DNA of 64,000 bases from Cavia porcellus. Its lineage: Eukaryota; Chordata; Mammalia; Rodentia; Caviidae. The translations under genes were made by a program, and so were the position numbers. The first letter of the stretch is position 1, and every line of letters starts with the position of its first letter. The stretch is from positions 69,863,494 through 69,927,493 of the forward strand of contig NW_026947490.1 of NCBI RefSeq assembly GCF_034190915.1, given 5' to 3'. The notes under the pieces are model-generated. The model saw only the letters and a program-made list of their open reading frames with translations. It had not been told where the DNA came from and made no database searches. Shown here one piece after another: positions 31,084-41,400 of this stretch.

Positions 31084-32244
31084 TGAGAGTTATATATAAT
31101 ATTGTTATATAATAACTGCATATGGAATTATTGTTTTATATTGTTTGGGAAAAATGATAAAAATGTCAGTATTTGTTCACTTTAATGCAATTTATTTTTA
31201 TAAGAAAAAATTTTTATTCACAATTTGTTGATCCTACAAATGACAGAACCCTTGGACAGGAAAAGAATAACTATATTTTGCTATCATTTTCTATGATCTT
31301 ATTTCATGTGGAAAAGAAATGATTTTTACAAACCGTGTATTCAACATATATGTTCATTAATAATTTCATTGCAGAATCTTTAATAATTTTGACATTTTAT
31401 CTCAAGATTTGTCTAAGTATTTTATCACTATAATTGTATAATTCTGTGTTGTTTTTTCTATTCAGAACAAATACACTATTTTATTTCTCTAAACAGTAAG
31501 TATATTTACTAAAATTGTATATAAAAATGTAAGAAAAATATCTATTTCTTGCTCTCAATGACAGAAAGATATAACATTTCATCTAAATCTATTTACAGCT
31601 CAAAATGATAGCATATCTTTTCTTCAATAACATCTATGAGTGATGTGTTCTCTATAAAATCCAGGTATAGAAACTCTTCTGTTGCAATTCCATTAGTAAT
31701 GTTTACCTAGACTAAAATTAGCTAGACAAATTCAGTTTTAAATCCTAAAGAAACAAGATTAACTTGTAGGTATGCTTCGCATTTATGAGATAGAATTCCA
31801 TTTATTTGCTCATCTACAGTTTCACTCACATTGTTTTGTACTTCACTTAGCAGACATGCCATGCACTTCTACCAAAATTACTCTTCAGTATTTGTCATTT
31901 TTATTATATTTAATATACCATGTTTGCTGTCATGTTTGGTTTGCTTTTTTATATGGTAATAAAAGTGATTTTTCAAATACTGTATATACAGTAAAATAGT
32001 TTGCTGACTTTACTAATTATAGCATATATTCAATTATCTACAGTCTTTCATGGTCAAAATTATTTTCTTTCCAATTGTTATATTTTGTTGAAGTTTTTCA
32101 CATAGAGAATGTAGGATCTCCTATAACACTGCAGATAAAATCAACAAGTGAAAACATATTTTTCTTCGTAGCAAGAAAAGAAAAACTCCAACATTTTCCT
32201 CTTAACTATAATATTTGCCAGCTTGTATTATAAAACACTTCTTG
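31084..32244. other. AT-rich intergenic stretch
   Basis: About 1.2 kb with no recognisable gene or repeat. Short frames only. Confidence 0.5.
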
Positions 32245-32258
32245 CAATTGACACTAAT

Positions 32259-32773
32259 ACAATTCTTTTTAAGGAAGCAAGAGGCATTATGGTAACCATT
32301 GTTGACAACCTTGTACTCTGTTTTTACATCATGTGCTATGTCTATCCTTGGTGTTGACTGACAGCTTTGTTTTGCCATATTTGACTTTATTCTCTTTCAA
32401 AAAAAAGTAATAAGAACTAAGGAGTAATAAAACCCAAATTGTGTAAATTTTGTTGTAAAAAAGAAAAGGAAAAAAGTGCTCTAAAGGATACAACTGCAAG
32501 TGTGCTTAGGGTGTTAAATAGATGACCGTATTAATGTTTTTGGTTGGATCATTGAACACAACTGTTTGCAGTCTCTCTGTTTGAATGTCCACTTTGTATG
32601 CTTTGATCCTTTGACTTGAGCAACTATCTCTAAGATGATAATGTATAATCTATTAACTGGTGATTTCTTACTGTTTTTTTTTTTTTGTAGTTCTGTATTA
32701 CTTGTACCCTTATACCACTTTGTTTTATTTTGTTTTTTCTCTTTCCTTTTAAATAAAATTTTAAAAACCCAAA
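32259..32773 (+). mobile_element. 5'-truncated L1 insertion made only of 3' UTR, with TSD
   Basis: 515 bp matching the last 3' UTR repeat unit and unique end of L1 element B (AAGCAAGAGGCATTATGGTAACCATTGTTGA at its start, GGATCATTGAACACAACTGTTTGCAGTC, CTTTTAAATAAAATTTTAAAAA at its end). It is flanked by CAATTGACACTAAT at 32245-32258 and 32774-32787. This is a typical target-primed insertion. Confidence 0.93.
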
Positions 32774-32787
32774 CAATTGACACTAAT

Positions 32788-33734
32788 GTGCATGTGTATG
32801 AATTATAACTGTGGAAACCTTTTTCTCCCATTTCTTTGTTTTCAGTGATCTATTTTTCAATAATATGAGGGGTAATCACATTATACAATAAATGTTTCAG
32901 TGAGAAATATTTGAGGAAAGACACATTGCATTAATCCTTCTCTAAATACTCTCCCTGCTTTAAACACATTATCTCATTTTTCTTGGCGTTTTCTGGAGTA
33001 GTTCTGGAAGATCCTGCTCTCAATGCTTTTATCAGATGTATTAAAAAATACGGTGAATATTGTTGCCTGAATGAAACAAAAGAGAGAAATCTAGAAAATT
33101 TTCTCCTTTTTTTCAGGCATCCTGTTCCATTTCTTTTAAGATTTGTCTCTGCCCATGGTGACTGAATTTTAGAACATGGAAACACTGAAAATTCAGTATT
33201 ATATTCACTGTACACTATCACAAGTAGATATTAACATTTTACACTCTATTTAGGTATTTTCTACATCAGAAAGAGGAAAACTTTCTTTGTTAAAAAGGGT
33301 AAATCTCCTAAAATCATAAACAACTATTATGGAGTCCACCAACAAACACTTGAACATCTAGTCATTTTTTATTGACAAATAACTTTATGAAAATAATGAT
33401 TATATAAGGAGGAAAGTAAAAAGTTATTCCTTTTAGTGTGACATCAACTGCTAGACAAGAAATTGTATAGGTTTTCACATATCTTCAATCATCAATAAGT
33501 TTTGGAGAAGTACTCTAATATATTAATGTGAGACTTTTATATACTAATTTATTGCAAAAACTACTGTAGATAAAACCTAGATATCATAAGTGTTGCATAA
33601 AGAAAAACCTCAGAAATGAGTAAACATAATCTCTAGAAGGGCAGGAAAACAAACTAAAGGTAATTTTTTTGTTAAACAAGAAAACAATTAAATTACAAAG
33701 CAGACAATCAGTTCAAATCCTTAGCAAATGCTAG
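32788..33734. other. Intergenic stretch
   Basis: Contains overlapping frames at 32983-33165 (plus) and 32931-33221 (minus) that I cannot assign. Otherwise AT-rich with nothing recognised. Confidence 0.45.
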
Positions 33735-34670
33735 TTACTAATATTCTTATGGCTATCACGCTATCTTTGTTCTTCAGAGTATAGAGTGTTAAACTTTGAG
33801 GTGACAATAGTGTAGAAGAGAGAGAGAAAAAATATCATTGGTGGGAAACTATTTGGCTTTGGCTGGTAAATATGCAATGATTTCAGATCCAAAAAAAATA
33901 AAGCCACATCTATGACATGCAAGGAGCAGGTAGAGAAGGTATACATTGATCCTCTTTCTGATAACCTTAGGATGCTGGAGATGATGTTAATGTAGGAGCC
34001 TACTATGTACAGAAAGTGAGTCATAGCACACTGCACAGCAACTGTGAAGACCAACATCTCGTTTAGAAAAGTTTCCCCACAGGCTAGTTTGAATATCAGT
34101 AAAATATCAGAGAAGTGATTGAGATGGGATCCACAAAATAGCAGCGAGACAATCTGAGAGGTCTACTATATCTCAACTGGAATGGCACTTATCCAGGAGG
34201 TGGCTACGAGTTACATTCAGACTTTGTATGGTTTATGAATAACGGAGAGTGTAGAGGCTTACAAATGGCCACATAGTGGTCATAGGCCATCACTGACAAA
34301 ACCAAACCAAACCAAACCAAACCAAACCAAACCAAACCAAACCAAACCAAACTAAACCAAACACTTTGTTCCCAAACATAAGAAAAAGCACATCTGTATA
34401 GCACAAGCAAACACAGAAATGTTTCTTTTCAATGTCCAAAGATTTATTAGACTTCAAGGAAGAGTGACAGATACATACATTTTCTAAGAAAGAAAAAGTA
34501 CTTAGGAAAAAATGCACAGATGTTTGTAGGACCGAGTCTACCCTGGTTATAAGAATAATTATTCCATTTCCTAGTAGGATGATCACATAGAGAAAAATAC
34601 CACAAAAACAAACTTTGGAAGATTGTGAATCCTCAGAAAATCACAAAAAAATTTCTTTATCGAAGTGAAA
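33735..34670 (-). pseudogene. Olfactory receptor pseudogene 2, with pentanucleotide expansion
   Basis: Minus-strand OR remnant. It shows LGNGIIILITRVDSVLQTSVHFFLSTFSFLE (TM1 to TM2), CYTDVLFLMFGNKVF (TM3), then a (TTTGG)n expansion, LSVMAYDHYVAICKPLHS after it in another frame, and a broken C-terminus: VGSYINIISSILRLSERG, STCSLHVIDVALFF, HIYQPKPNSFPP, FYTIVTSKFNTLYSEEQR (NPxIY lost). The N-terminal stretch near 34600-34670 has two stops. It lies in the same orientation as, and is closest to, the intact gene at 40456-41400. Confidence 0.92.
34298..34362 (+). repeat. (AAACC)n pentanucleotide repeat
   Basis: Thirteen units of AAACC with one AAACT variant, inside OR pseudogene 2. On the minus strand it reads as FGLVW repeats. 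Confidence 0.95.
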
Positions 34671-35650
34671 TTGAATTCTTGTGGCATTTTTAATTTTTTA
34701 TCTGTAAAAATGGTAAGATATGTGATTTATATTCTTTGAGATATCCAAGTCTATGGATTAAAGTGTTCTTGAAAAATTAGCACAGAAAATTTTTAATCTA
34801 TACTCAAATTCCATTTTTCGTATCAGAGGATCAAAAATACAACAGAATTATAACTATTAAATTATAAATTTGTATATCTTATCTATTATGAATTTTAATT
34901 TGAATGAAAATGATATAACCTAGAACAATACACCTTCGATTCTATCAGAAGGTGGAATAAAATAAGTTTTTATGTAAATCCAACAGAATTCTGATGCAGC
35001 AATAATTTAATCATATTTCTCAATAATATATTCACCATCAAAATTTTAAGTGCAACTTTTGATAATGAAGAAACTCTAACATGCAGCTTGTTCAAGTACA
35101 TTTTATGCTTCCCCTTACCTTTAATACTGATATTGCTGGACCATCCCATAGACACAGCAAGTAGACACTGCATGTGGTTTTCACTGATCTCTCCAAGACA
35201 ACAAGCGGCACTGTCTCTGTGCATTGTCATCTAGATCATTTATTTACAACACCTTATAGTGAAGCACATATGATGATATTTTGGCCTGTTGAATGTTTAA
35301 CAAATAATGATGCCATTAAAATTTTGGATTGTTGATGATTCCATTAACTCTACCTAGTAAATCTATCCTCAAGTGTCTTGCTATCTACCATTGGTTATTC
35401 TTATTTTTTTAAAAAATCTCAGTATTATTAATACATCTGAGATGAGTCACATGCAAGTCAACATAAGCAAAGACAGCTTATTAAAATACAGGATGATTGG
35501 ACATTTCCAAAAAGATCCAAATCCGAGAATATCTATTTTTCCTAGAGAATACATGAGCTACTATAATAGTAATGCATAAATAACAAGAGAGATGCTCAAT
35601 AACTTATTCCTAGGTAACTAGTTATAAGTGACATTTTCTCTGAACTATTG

Positions 35651-35685
<35 letters not shown>

Positions 35686-35985
35686 CTGTAATATGTTCAT
35701 TATTCTTTCTGAAATTATTTTCAGAATTTTAATGCCCATATATATTTTCTCCATATGATATTTTATGGATAAAGAAGAAAGTGTGAATGAATTTATATGA
35801 TTCTTGCTATCTCACATATATGCCAGGATTTAAACTTAGGGTTTATATTCTTTTTCTAGGTTTATATTTGATTTTTAAACTAATGCTTTTTATTTTACAT
35901 TTGTTTGACTTAAAAAGCTATTTAAATTTCCAGAATTTACTCCAAAGAGATCTTGTTCAAGTCAATGAACCTAAAAATTTGCTTT
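34671..35985. other. AT-rich intergenic stretch with (TA)n
   Basis: A (TA)n run at 35653-35684; no gene recognised. Confidence 0.55.
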
Positions 35986-36096
35986 GCTTTCTTTCTTTTT
36001 TTTTCTTTTTTTCTTTTTATCGGTACCGGGGATCGAACTCACGACCACCTGCTTGCAAGGCAGGTGCTTATGCTGCTGAGCTAAATCCCCAGCCCC
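35986..36096 (-). mobile_element. ID-type SINE, minus strand, with 13-bp TSD
   Basis: Close to consensus (CGGTACCGGGGATCGAACTC, GCTTGCAAGGCAGGTGCTTATG, GCTAAATCCCCAGCCCC). Flanked by AAAAATTTGCTTT at 35973-35985 and 36097-36109. Confidence 0.96.
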
Positions 36097-36232
36097 AAAA
36101 ATTTGCTTTTCTTTATTCTCTCTTACATATTTTGTTAAGTGGAATTGTTGTATTCTATAAATTATATAATTATTGGTATAATTTGGGAATAAAATCTTTC
36201 AAAATTCAGCATCATAGGTCCAAAGTCACTGC

Positions 36233-36236
<4 letters not shown>

Positions 36237-36280
<44 letters not shown>
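36237..36280 (+). repeat. (TA)n microsatellite
   Basis: TATATGTATATGTA followed by about 16 TA units. Confidence 0.9.
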
Positions 36281-36281
<1 letters not shown>

Positions 36282-36457
36282 AAGTTTATAGAGATTACTC
36301 CTGCTAACTTACATTAATTATCACCTCTATGTTTACTACATTTGACATTGATTCTTCAAAACATGCTTTTGAAATTTAAGGCAAGCATTAGAAAATGCTA
36401 TCACAGCATTATCTATGTTCCAAAGTGAAGAAAAAAATGAAAAATTATGTAATTTAT

Positions 36458-36622
36458 TTATTTATTTATTTATTTTGTCTTTTTTGAGACAGGCTCTCGC
36501 TGTGCAGTTCAGGCTGGCCTTGAGCTCACTTTGTAGCCCAGACTGATCTCGAACTCGCAACGATCCTTCCAACTCAGCCTCCCAGTGCTGGATTACAGAC
36601 GTGAGCCACCACGGCCCGGCTC
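36458..36622 (-). mobile_element. B1-like SINE, minus strand, with 17-bp TSD
   Basis: On plus: TTTTTTGAGACAGGCTCTCG, CAGGCTGGCCTTGAGCTCAC, TTTGTAGCCCAGACTGATC, GATTACAGACGTGAGCCACC, GGCCCGGC. It has a B1-type body with an extra duplicated arm. Flanked by AAAATTATGTAATTTAT at 36441-36457 and 36623-36639. Confidence 0.95.
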
Positions 36623-36639
36623 AAAATTATGTAATTTAT

Positions 36640-37674
36640 AAGAACCCTACTCATATAAAATGTTTGAAGTGCTAGTATTACCCAAAAGGAAGATAGACCA
36701 TTGTTTATGTGTAATCATTTTCCATTATGTGTAATATTTTGTGAATGCTGCTCAGAAAGCATGAAGTGTGCTAAAAGTTTTAGAATCCCTTTTCTAAAGA
36801 TTTAAATACTTAATTTTAATATATAAATATTTTCTGAAGATAGCAAAATTATTCAATAAAATTTTGTGCATAAAATATATTTCTTAGAATATCTTACAGA
36901 ATACTTTGTGTAGCATTATTATTTTAAAAGATTATAAATTATCCCTAATTATTGGATGCTGAAAAACAGTTGATTTTGTAATTTATCAATGGATTTTTCC
37001 AGAAAATGAGCTATCATTTTATTAGTATTTCACAGAATGCTTTTAAAAGAGAAATAACACTTTTGCTTAAAAATAAGTTATTACAATTTATTGGATTGCA
37101 ATGCAAATTTCAATTAAAAGACAAAAATACAGATTGTTATAGCTTCTTTATGATAATTTTTTATTTATAGTACTTCTTTAAAAAATTAACTTGGGAATCT
37201 GATCAAAAACAAAAGATAAGTAGGGTAGGAAGACTTCACTGAAAATTATTATTACTATTATCATTTTTAGTAAAAAAGCTATCATTCTTAGTAAGAAGGT
37301 ATTTTTTGAAATTATATGATTGCAAAATAAATTATAGGTTTAGCTTCCCTTAAATAGCATGTATCACTGAATATAATGACTCACAGAAGTTATTAAAATA
37401 CAGATAAAACAATATTTTATCATTCAGCAGGATTTGTTGCAAAAAAGTTACCTTTACTTAGTTGGTAGATTGATACTAACAACCTACCAATTATTGTATA
37501 TCTATCACTAGTACATACTACATCATTTCTGTTTCAGTTTGATCCATGATAGGAAAGTAAAAAATAAATTTGCAAGCTGTGTGTATAAATTTTCAGCTTA
37601 AAGCTTTCTAGTTTCAGTATGTCAATTATTGATTCTCAGAGTTTTACAGCATGTTAAAAATCATTTAAAATATC
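36640..37674. other. AT-rich intergenic stretch
   Basis: About 1 kb, no recognisable element. Confidence 0.55.
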
Positions 37675-37777
37675 TGGGGCTGGGGATTTAGCTCAGTGAC
37701 ATAAGCGCCTGCCTTGCAAGTGTGCAGTCATGAGTTCGATCCCTGATACCGATAAAAACGAAAAAGGCAAAAAAATT
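37675..37777 (+). mobile_element. ID-type SINE, plus strand
   Basis: GGGGCTGGGGATTTAGCTCAG, CTGCCTTGCAAGTGTGCAG, GAGTTCGATCCCTGATACC, A-rich tail. Flanked by ATTTAAAATATC (37663-37674) and ATTTAATATATC (37778-37789), a duplication with one change. Confidence 0.94.
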
Positions 37778-37789
37778 ATTTAATATATC

Positions 37790-38340
37790 AGCACAAAAGT
37801 CCTAGAAGCATAAAATAATCCAGCTCACTCTCTTAAACTAAAATACAGTTCCTTTTTCCTCTCCACGAGAGTAATTTAAGTATGTATGTACATAATAAGA
37901 TACATCTTTTCAAAACTTCTCTTTAAATAAGATTCTCTCACTTTTTCCTTCTGCATTTGTCACTTTCACACATGCCATCTTCATATTTAAGAAGGCACGC
38001 TTGCAAAACAATCCTTCCCATTTGTTCTTCCAGGTACTCTTTTGCCAACTGTCACCTGTAGGTAGCATTCAGGTCTCCTGACAACTCATCCAATGACTCC
38101 ACCGGATTTTGGAAAAAAACAAAAATGCTGCTGATAGCAAATTACCACTTGATTCAACTAATATCCACTGGGGAATACTGAGATTCCAAGTCATGCATTT
38201 GATGCCCTTTCCCCTTCTTAGTGTATCTACTGCATCTCCTCTACAAAGGTTTTTAGAAATAGCAAAACAAGGTTTTCTCATCATTACATGTACATGCTTC
38301 ATTTATTGACACTTTAAAAAAATGTTATTTTCTCTAAAGA
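37790..38340. other. Intergenic stretch
   Basis: Opposing short frames at 38069-38302 and 38109-38309 are not assignable. Nothing else seen. Confidence 0.45.
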
Positions 38341-38645
38341 AGTATGTGTGTGTGTGTGTATACAAGATAGATTACCATACTACTAATCTTTCATTTAACA
38401 GAAAGAACAGTTTGTGCTTTCATCATTTGATTGATCATTTTTTATGTCTAAAGCTTGTGCTCTGAGCGACTACTTTGAAGATAACAATATGCAATATGTC
38501 AACTATGGTTAGCTTAGTATTATTTGACTACTTTGAAGTTAATATGCAGTATGTCAACTATGGTTAGCTTACTATTATGTTGAAATTCTGTATCATTGGT
38601 TTTATTCTTTCTTGCTTTTTCTTTTTTAATAAAAAAGTAAAGATT
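38341..38645 (+). mobile_element. Diverged L1 3' UTR end, plus strand
   Basis: Weak but ordered match to the L1 3' end: ATAGATTACCATACTACTAAT, ACAGAAAGAACAGTTTG, GACTACTTTGAAGATAACAATATGCAAT, TGAAATTCTGTATCATTG, TTTTTTAATAAAAAAGTAAAG. It contains an internal ~55-bp tandem duplication (TGACTACTTTGAAG...TATGGTTAGCTTA at about 38467 and 38524). Confidence 0.65.
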
Positions 38646-38847
38646 TTTTGCTATGAGCAACCTTTATGATATTTCTGTATTCATCGCCATTGTTCGCTAA
38701 ATATAAAAACTTCAAATTTGAAATATATGAAAGATAATAACACTTCTACAAAGCTGGATCTCTTTTCCATCCTATTTCCTTCAGTATTAGAAACCAGTTT
38801 GCTCAACATACTGCGATTTCGATATTCATTCCATGGTATTGATCTAA

Positions 38848-38910
<63 letters not shown>

Positions 38911-39970
38911 TTCTCTTTCCTTTTGTCTTTCTCTGTCTCTCTCCCTCTTTCCGTCCCTCCTGTTACTTGGTTTGAAGACAAAGTCTTAAGGCTCTTATGA
39001 GTCTGTAAAATTTTAAATAAATATAAGGAAAAAATTTTATGCTTACATTTAGCATTTTTAAAAACCTAACTGCCTTTTGATTTTTAACTACTCTTTTGAT
39101 AAAGTATATTCTTTCACTGAAATGGCTGTTGGCTCAATGTGAACAGTTCAACTGAACAATAGATTTTTAAAATTGGACAATATAAACTTTGATTGGTCCT
39201 GGATACACTTAAGATTTTCTACTCATTAAGAAAATTTTTTGCAGCATATTATAACATTTCACTATTTAAATTGGTCTGCAGAACACAGTTTAAACACATT
39301 TCTTTATTGCCACTTACACATGCTGTACACACTAAAATCTTTGTATAGATACCCTCCTGTTGAGGTCCAATTGGTAATGTGTGTTGGATTAACAGTAGAT
39401 AAATGAATTAAGTTTTAAATCACAAGGAAGCAAAATCAATGTGCAAATGCTTTTAACATGTAGAAGAGTGATAGTAGCCCAGGAGCTGATTGTGCATATT
39501 ACTCTTCTATTTTTTCCAGGAGAAGATAGCTAACCCTATGTCCTCCACCCTGCACCACATTCCCAGCCTGCCATCTAGTTCCTAGTCTAAGCCTGGGTCT
39601 CAGAGTTACCCAAGCTGGCATGCAGCGTCGGCTACTTCTTCAGATCTAAATAGCTAGGGTTATACCAACGTGCTGGAAAACTCACCAGCCAAACATACTA
39701 TACTTTGATAGCTGATATTTTACCTTAAACTGATAATATTGCAGATGAAAGAACAATAATACACAATGAGATTTCAGAGAAATGAAATGACATAACTATC
39801 TAGACAAGGTACAGAATATTTATTTTAGAAGAGTCAAGTGTCCTTGGCCACTGCAGTAAGAGAATGATCCACTGCACACAAGATTTCACTGGTTTAATCC
39901 AAATAAGGGATCAGAGAAGTCTAACAAATAGGTGGAAGGATGACAAGGTTAAACAAACCTTATTCCCAGG
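38646..39970. other. Intergenic stretch with (CT)n
   Basis: A (CT)n microsatellite at 38849-38908. A slightly GC-rich patch at 39520-39660 may be a very old antisense SINE, but I cannot prove it. Confidence 0.5.
38849..38908 (+). repeat. (CT)n microsatellite
   Basis: About 28 CT units with one TTT interruption. Confidence 0.95.
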
Positions 39971-40195
39971 TGTCAGAGTTTTCCTCGGTGTGGTAGAGAA
40001 GCAAGAGCAGAAAAAGGAAAAAAAAAGGTGTTTATTGCGGGCAGAGGAGGGTTGCAGTGGAGCATAAGAACCCTCTCAGGCAGACGATGAAGCAGCAGGC
40101 ATATGTGCAGTTTGACAGAGCATGGAGTGTGAAGGGGCGGGTAGAATGACGGATTGACAGCTGACTGGGGGAATGGGTGTGCACCAGATAAAAGC
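39971..40195 (-). mobile_element. Candidate LTR fragment, minus strand
   Basis: A GC-rich island in AT-rich DNA. On the minus strand it has CCCGCAATAAACACC (polyadenylation-signal-like), preceded by a C-rich promoter-like segment. This resembles the R/U5 edge of an ERV LTR. Borders and target-site duplication were not established. Could be another element type. Confidence 0.35.
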
Positions 40196-40455
40196 ACTTA
40201 AATCAACAGCAGACATGAAAAAAAAGTTGATCACCAAAACAAGATCAACCATCTTCACAGTGTTAATTTTTACACTGACTATACTCATGTTTTTAAGTAA
40301 ACTATCTAAAACCAGGGTTACCATACATAATATGACTTCATAATCATATTATAAATTAACATTATATAGTTATTAAGACACATCTGAATATGTTTCAATG
40401 GCAGCTACGTGAGAACCACATCAGGAAACTATTTGTGAGTTTTTGAGTCTTTACT

Positions 40456-41400
40456 TCATGTTTCAAATTTAGTTAGTAGCTTTTTCACTGCAAACATGAT
40501 GTCCTGGTTCCTTAGTGTGTAGATAATTGGATTCAGAGTTGGGATCAAAATAGTGTAGAAAAGAGAGGTGAGTTTCACTATGCCTTCAGATTGGCTTGGT
40601 TTGGGTTGTAAGTAAGTGATACTAGCTGTACCATAGAATAAGACCACAACTGTCAGGTGAGAAGAGCAGGTAGAGAAGGCTTTAGCCCTGCCTCTGACCA
40701 AGGGCATTTTCAGAATGTTGGTGATAATTCTGCCATAGGAGACAATGATCAACAGAAAGGGAACTGTGACAAACACTACTGCAACCACATAGACTGCGAT
40801 CTCATTCTCCAATGTGTCCCCACAAGCGAGCTTCAGTACTGGGGGGATGTCACAGAAGAAATGATGGATTCTGTTAGACCCACAAAAGGGCAAAGAGAAA
40901 ATCTGGCATGTTTGCCCAATCACAACTGGAATCCCACAGCTCCAAGAGGCGGCCACCAGCTGCACACACAACTTGTGATTCATGATGAGGGCATAGCGTA
41001 GAGGGTGGCAGATGGCCACGTAACGGTCATAGGCCATTGCAGTCAGGAGGAGGCACTCGGTGCCCCCCAGCATGAGAACAAAGCACATTTGTGTAGCACA
41101 GGCAAGGATGGAAATATTTCCTTTTTGGGTGCAAAGATCCATGAGCATTCTTGGGATAGTGACTGTTACATAACAAATTTCCAAAAAGGAAAAATTTCTA
41201 AGGAAAAAATACATAGGGACCTGAAGAGTAGAGTTTACTTTTGTTATTAGTATTATAATGCTATTGCACATCAGAATAGTCAAATACATGAGTAAAAATA
41301 TTCCGAAAAGAATCCACCGAAGGTTAGGAACGTCAGAAAATCCCAATAGAACAAATTCCATGAGTGTGGTAGCATTTGATATTTCTGTTCTCATTTGCAT
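40456..41400 (-). CDS. Olfactory receptor, intact (OR10AG-like)
   Basis: A 314-codon single-exon GPCR for odorants, acting in the cilia of olfactory neurons through the olfactory G protein. Landmarks by residue: N-glycosylation site NAT at 9-11; N46 of TM1 in MCNS (usual form is GN, here C45-N46); PMYFFL 62-67; conserved Cys101; MAYDRYVAIC 122-131; loop cysteines 173, 183 and 193; SY 221-222; KAFSTCSSH 240-248; PTLNPIIY 287-294. Length and stop (TGA 40456-40458) are typical. Two starts are possible (Met1 or Met3). Subfamily (MEFVLLGFSDVPNL..., EICYVTVTIPRML) looks like OR10AG, but this is from memory and not proven. Two pseudogenes of the same type lie downstream in the same orientation. Confidence 0.95.
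   Translation of the reverse strand: MQMRTEISNATTLMEFVLLGFSDVPNLRWILFGIFLLMYLTILMCNSIIILITKVNSTLQVPMYFFLRNFSFLEICYVTVTIPRMLMDLCTQKGNISILACATQMCFVLMLGGTECLLLTAMAYDRYVAICHPLRYALIMNHKLCVQLVAASWSCGIPVVIGQTCQIFSLPFCGSNRIHHFFCDIPPVLKLACGDTLENEIAVYVVAVVFVTVPFLLIIVSYGRIITNILKMPLVRGRAKAFSTCSSHLTVVVLFYGTASITYLQPKPSQSEGIVKLTSLFYTILIPTLNPIIYTLRNQDIMFAVKKLLTKFET

Noticed and set aside
30634..31112. Plus-strand 147- and 87-codon frames with Ser-rich tract
   Set aside because: They are the antisense of the NPM1 retrocopy; the Ser runs are the reverse of Asp/Glu codons.
32931..33221. Possible retrocopy (ILEDPALNAFIRCIKKYGEY-like frame)
   Set aside because: Sense and antisense frames are equally open, and I recognise neither.
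37675..37777. tRNA gene candidate
   Set aside because: Box A and B are present, but it is an ID SINE with an A-rich tail and target duplication; the same holds for the other nine ID copies.
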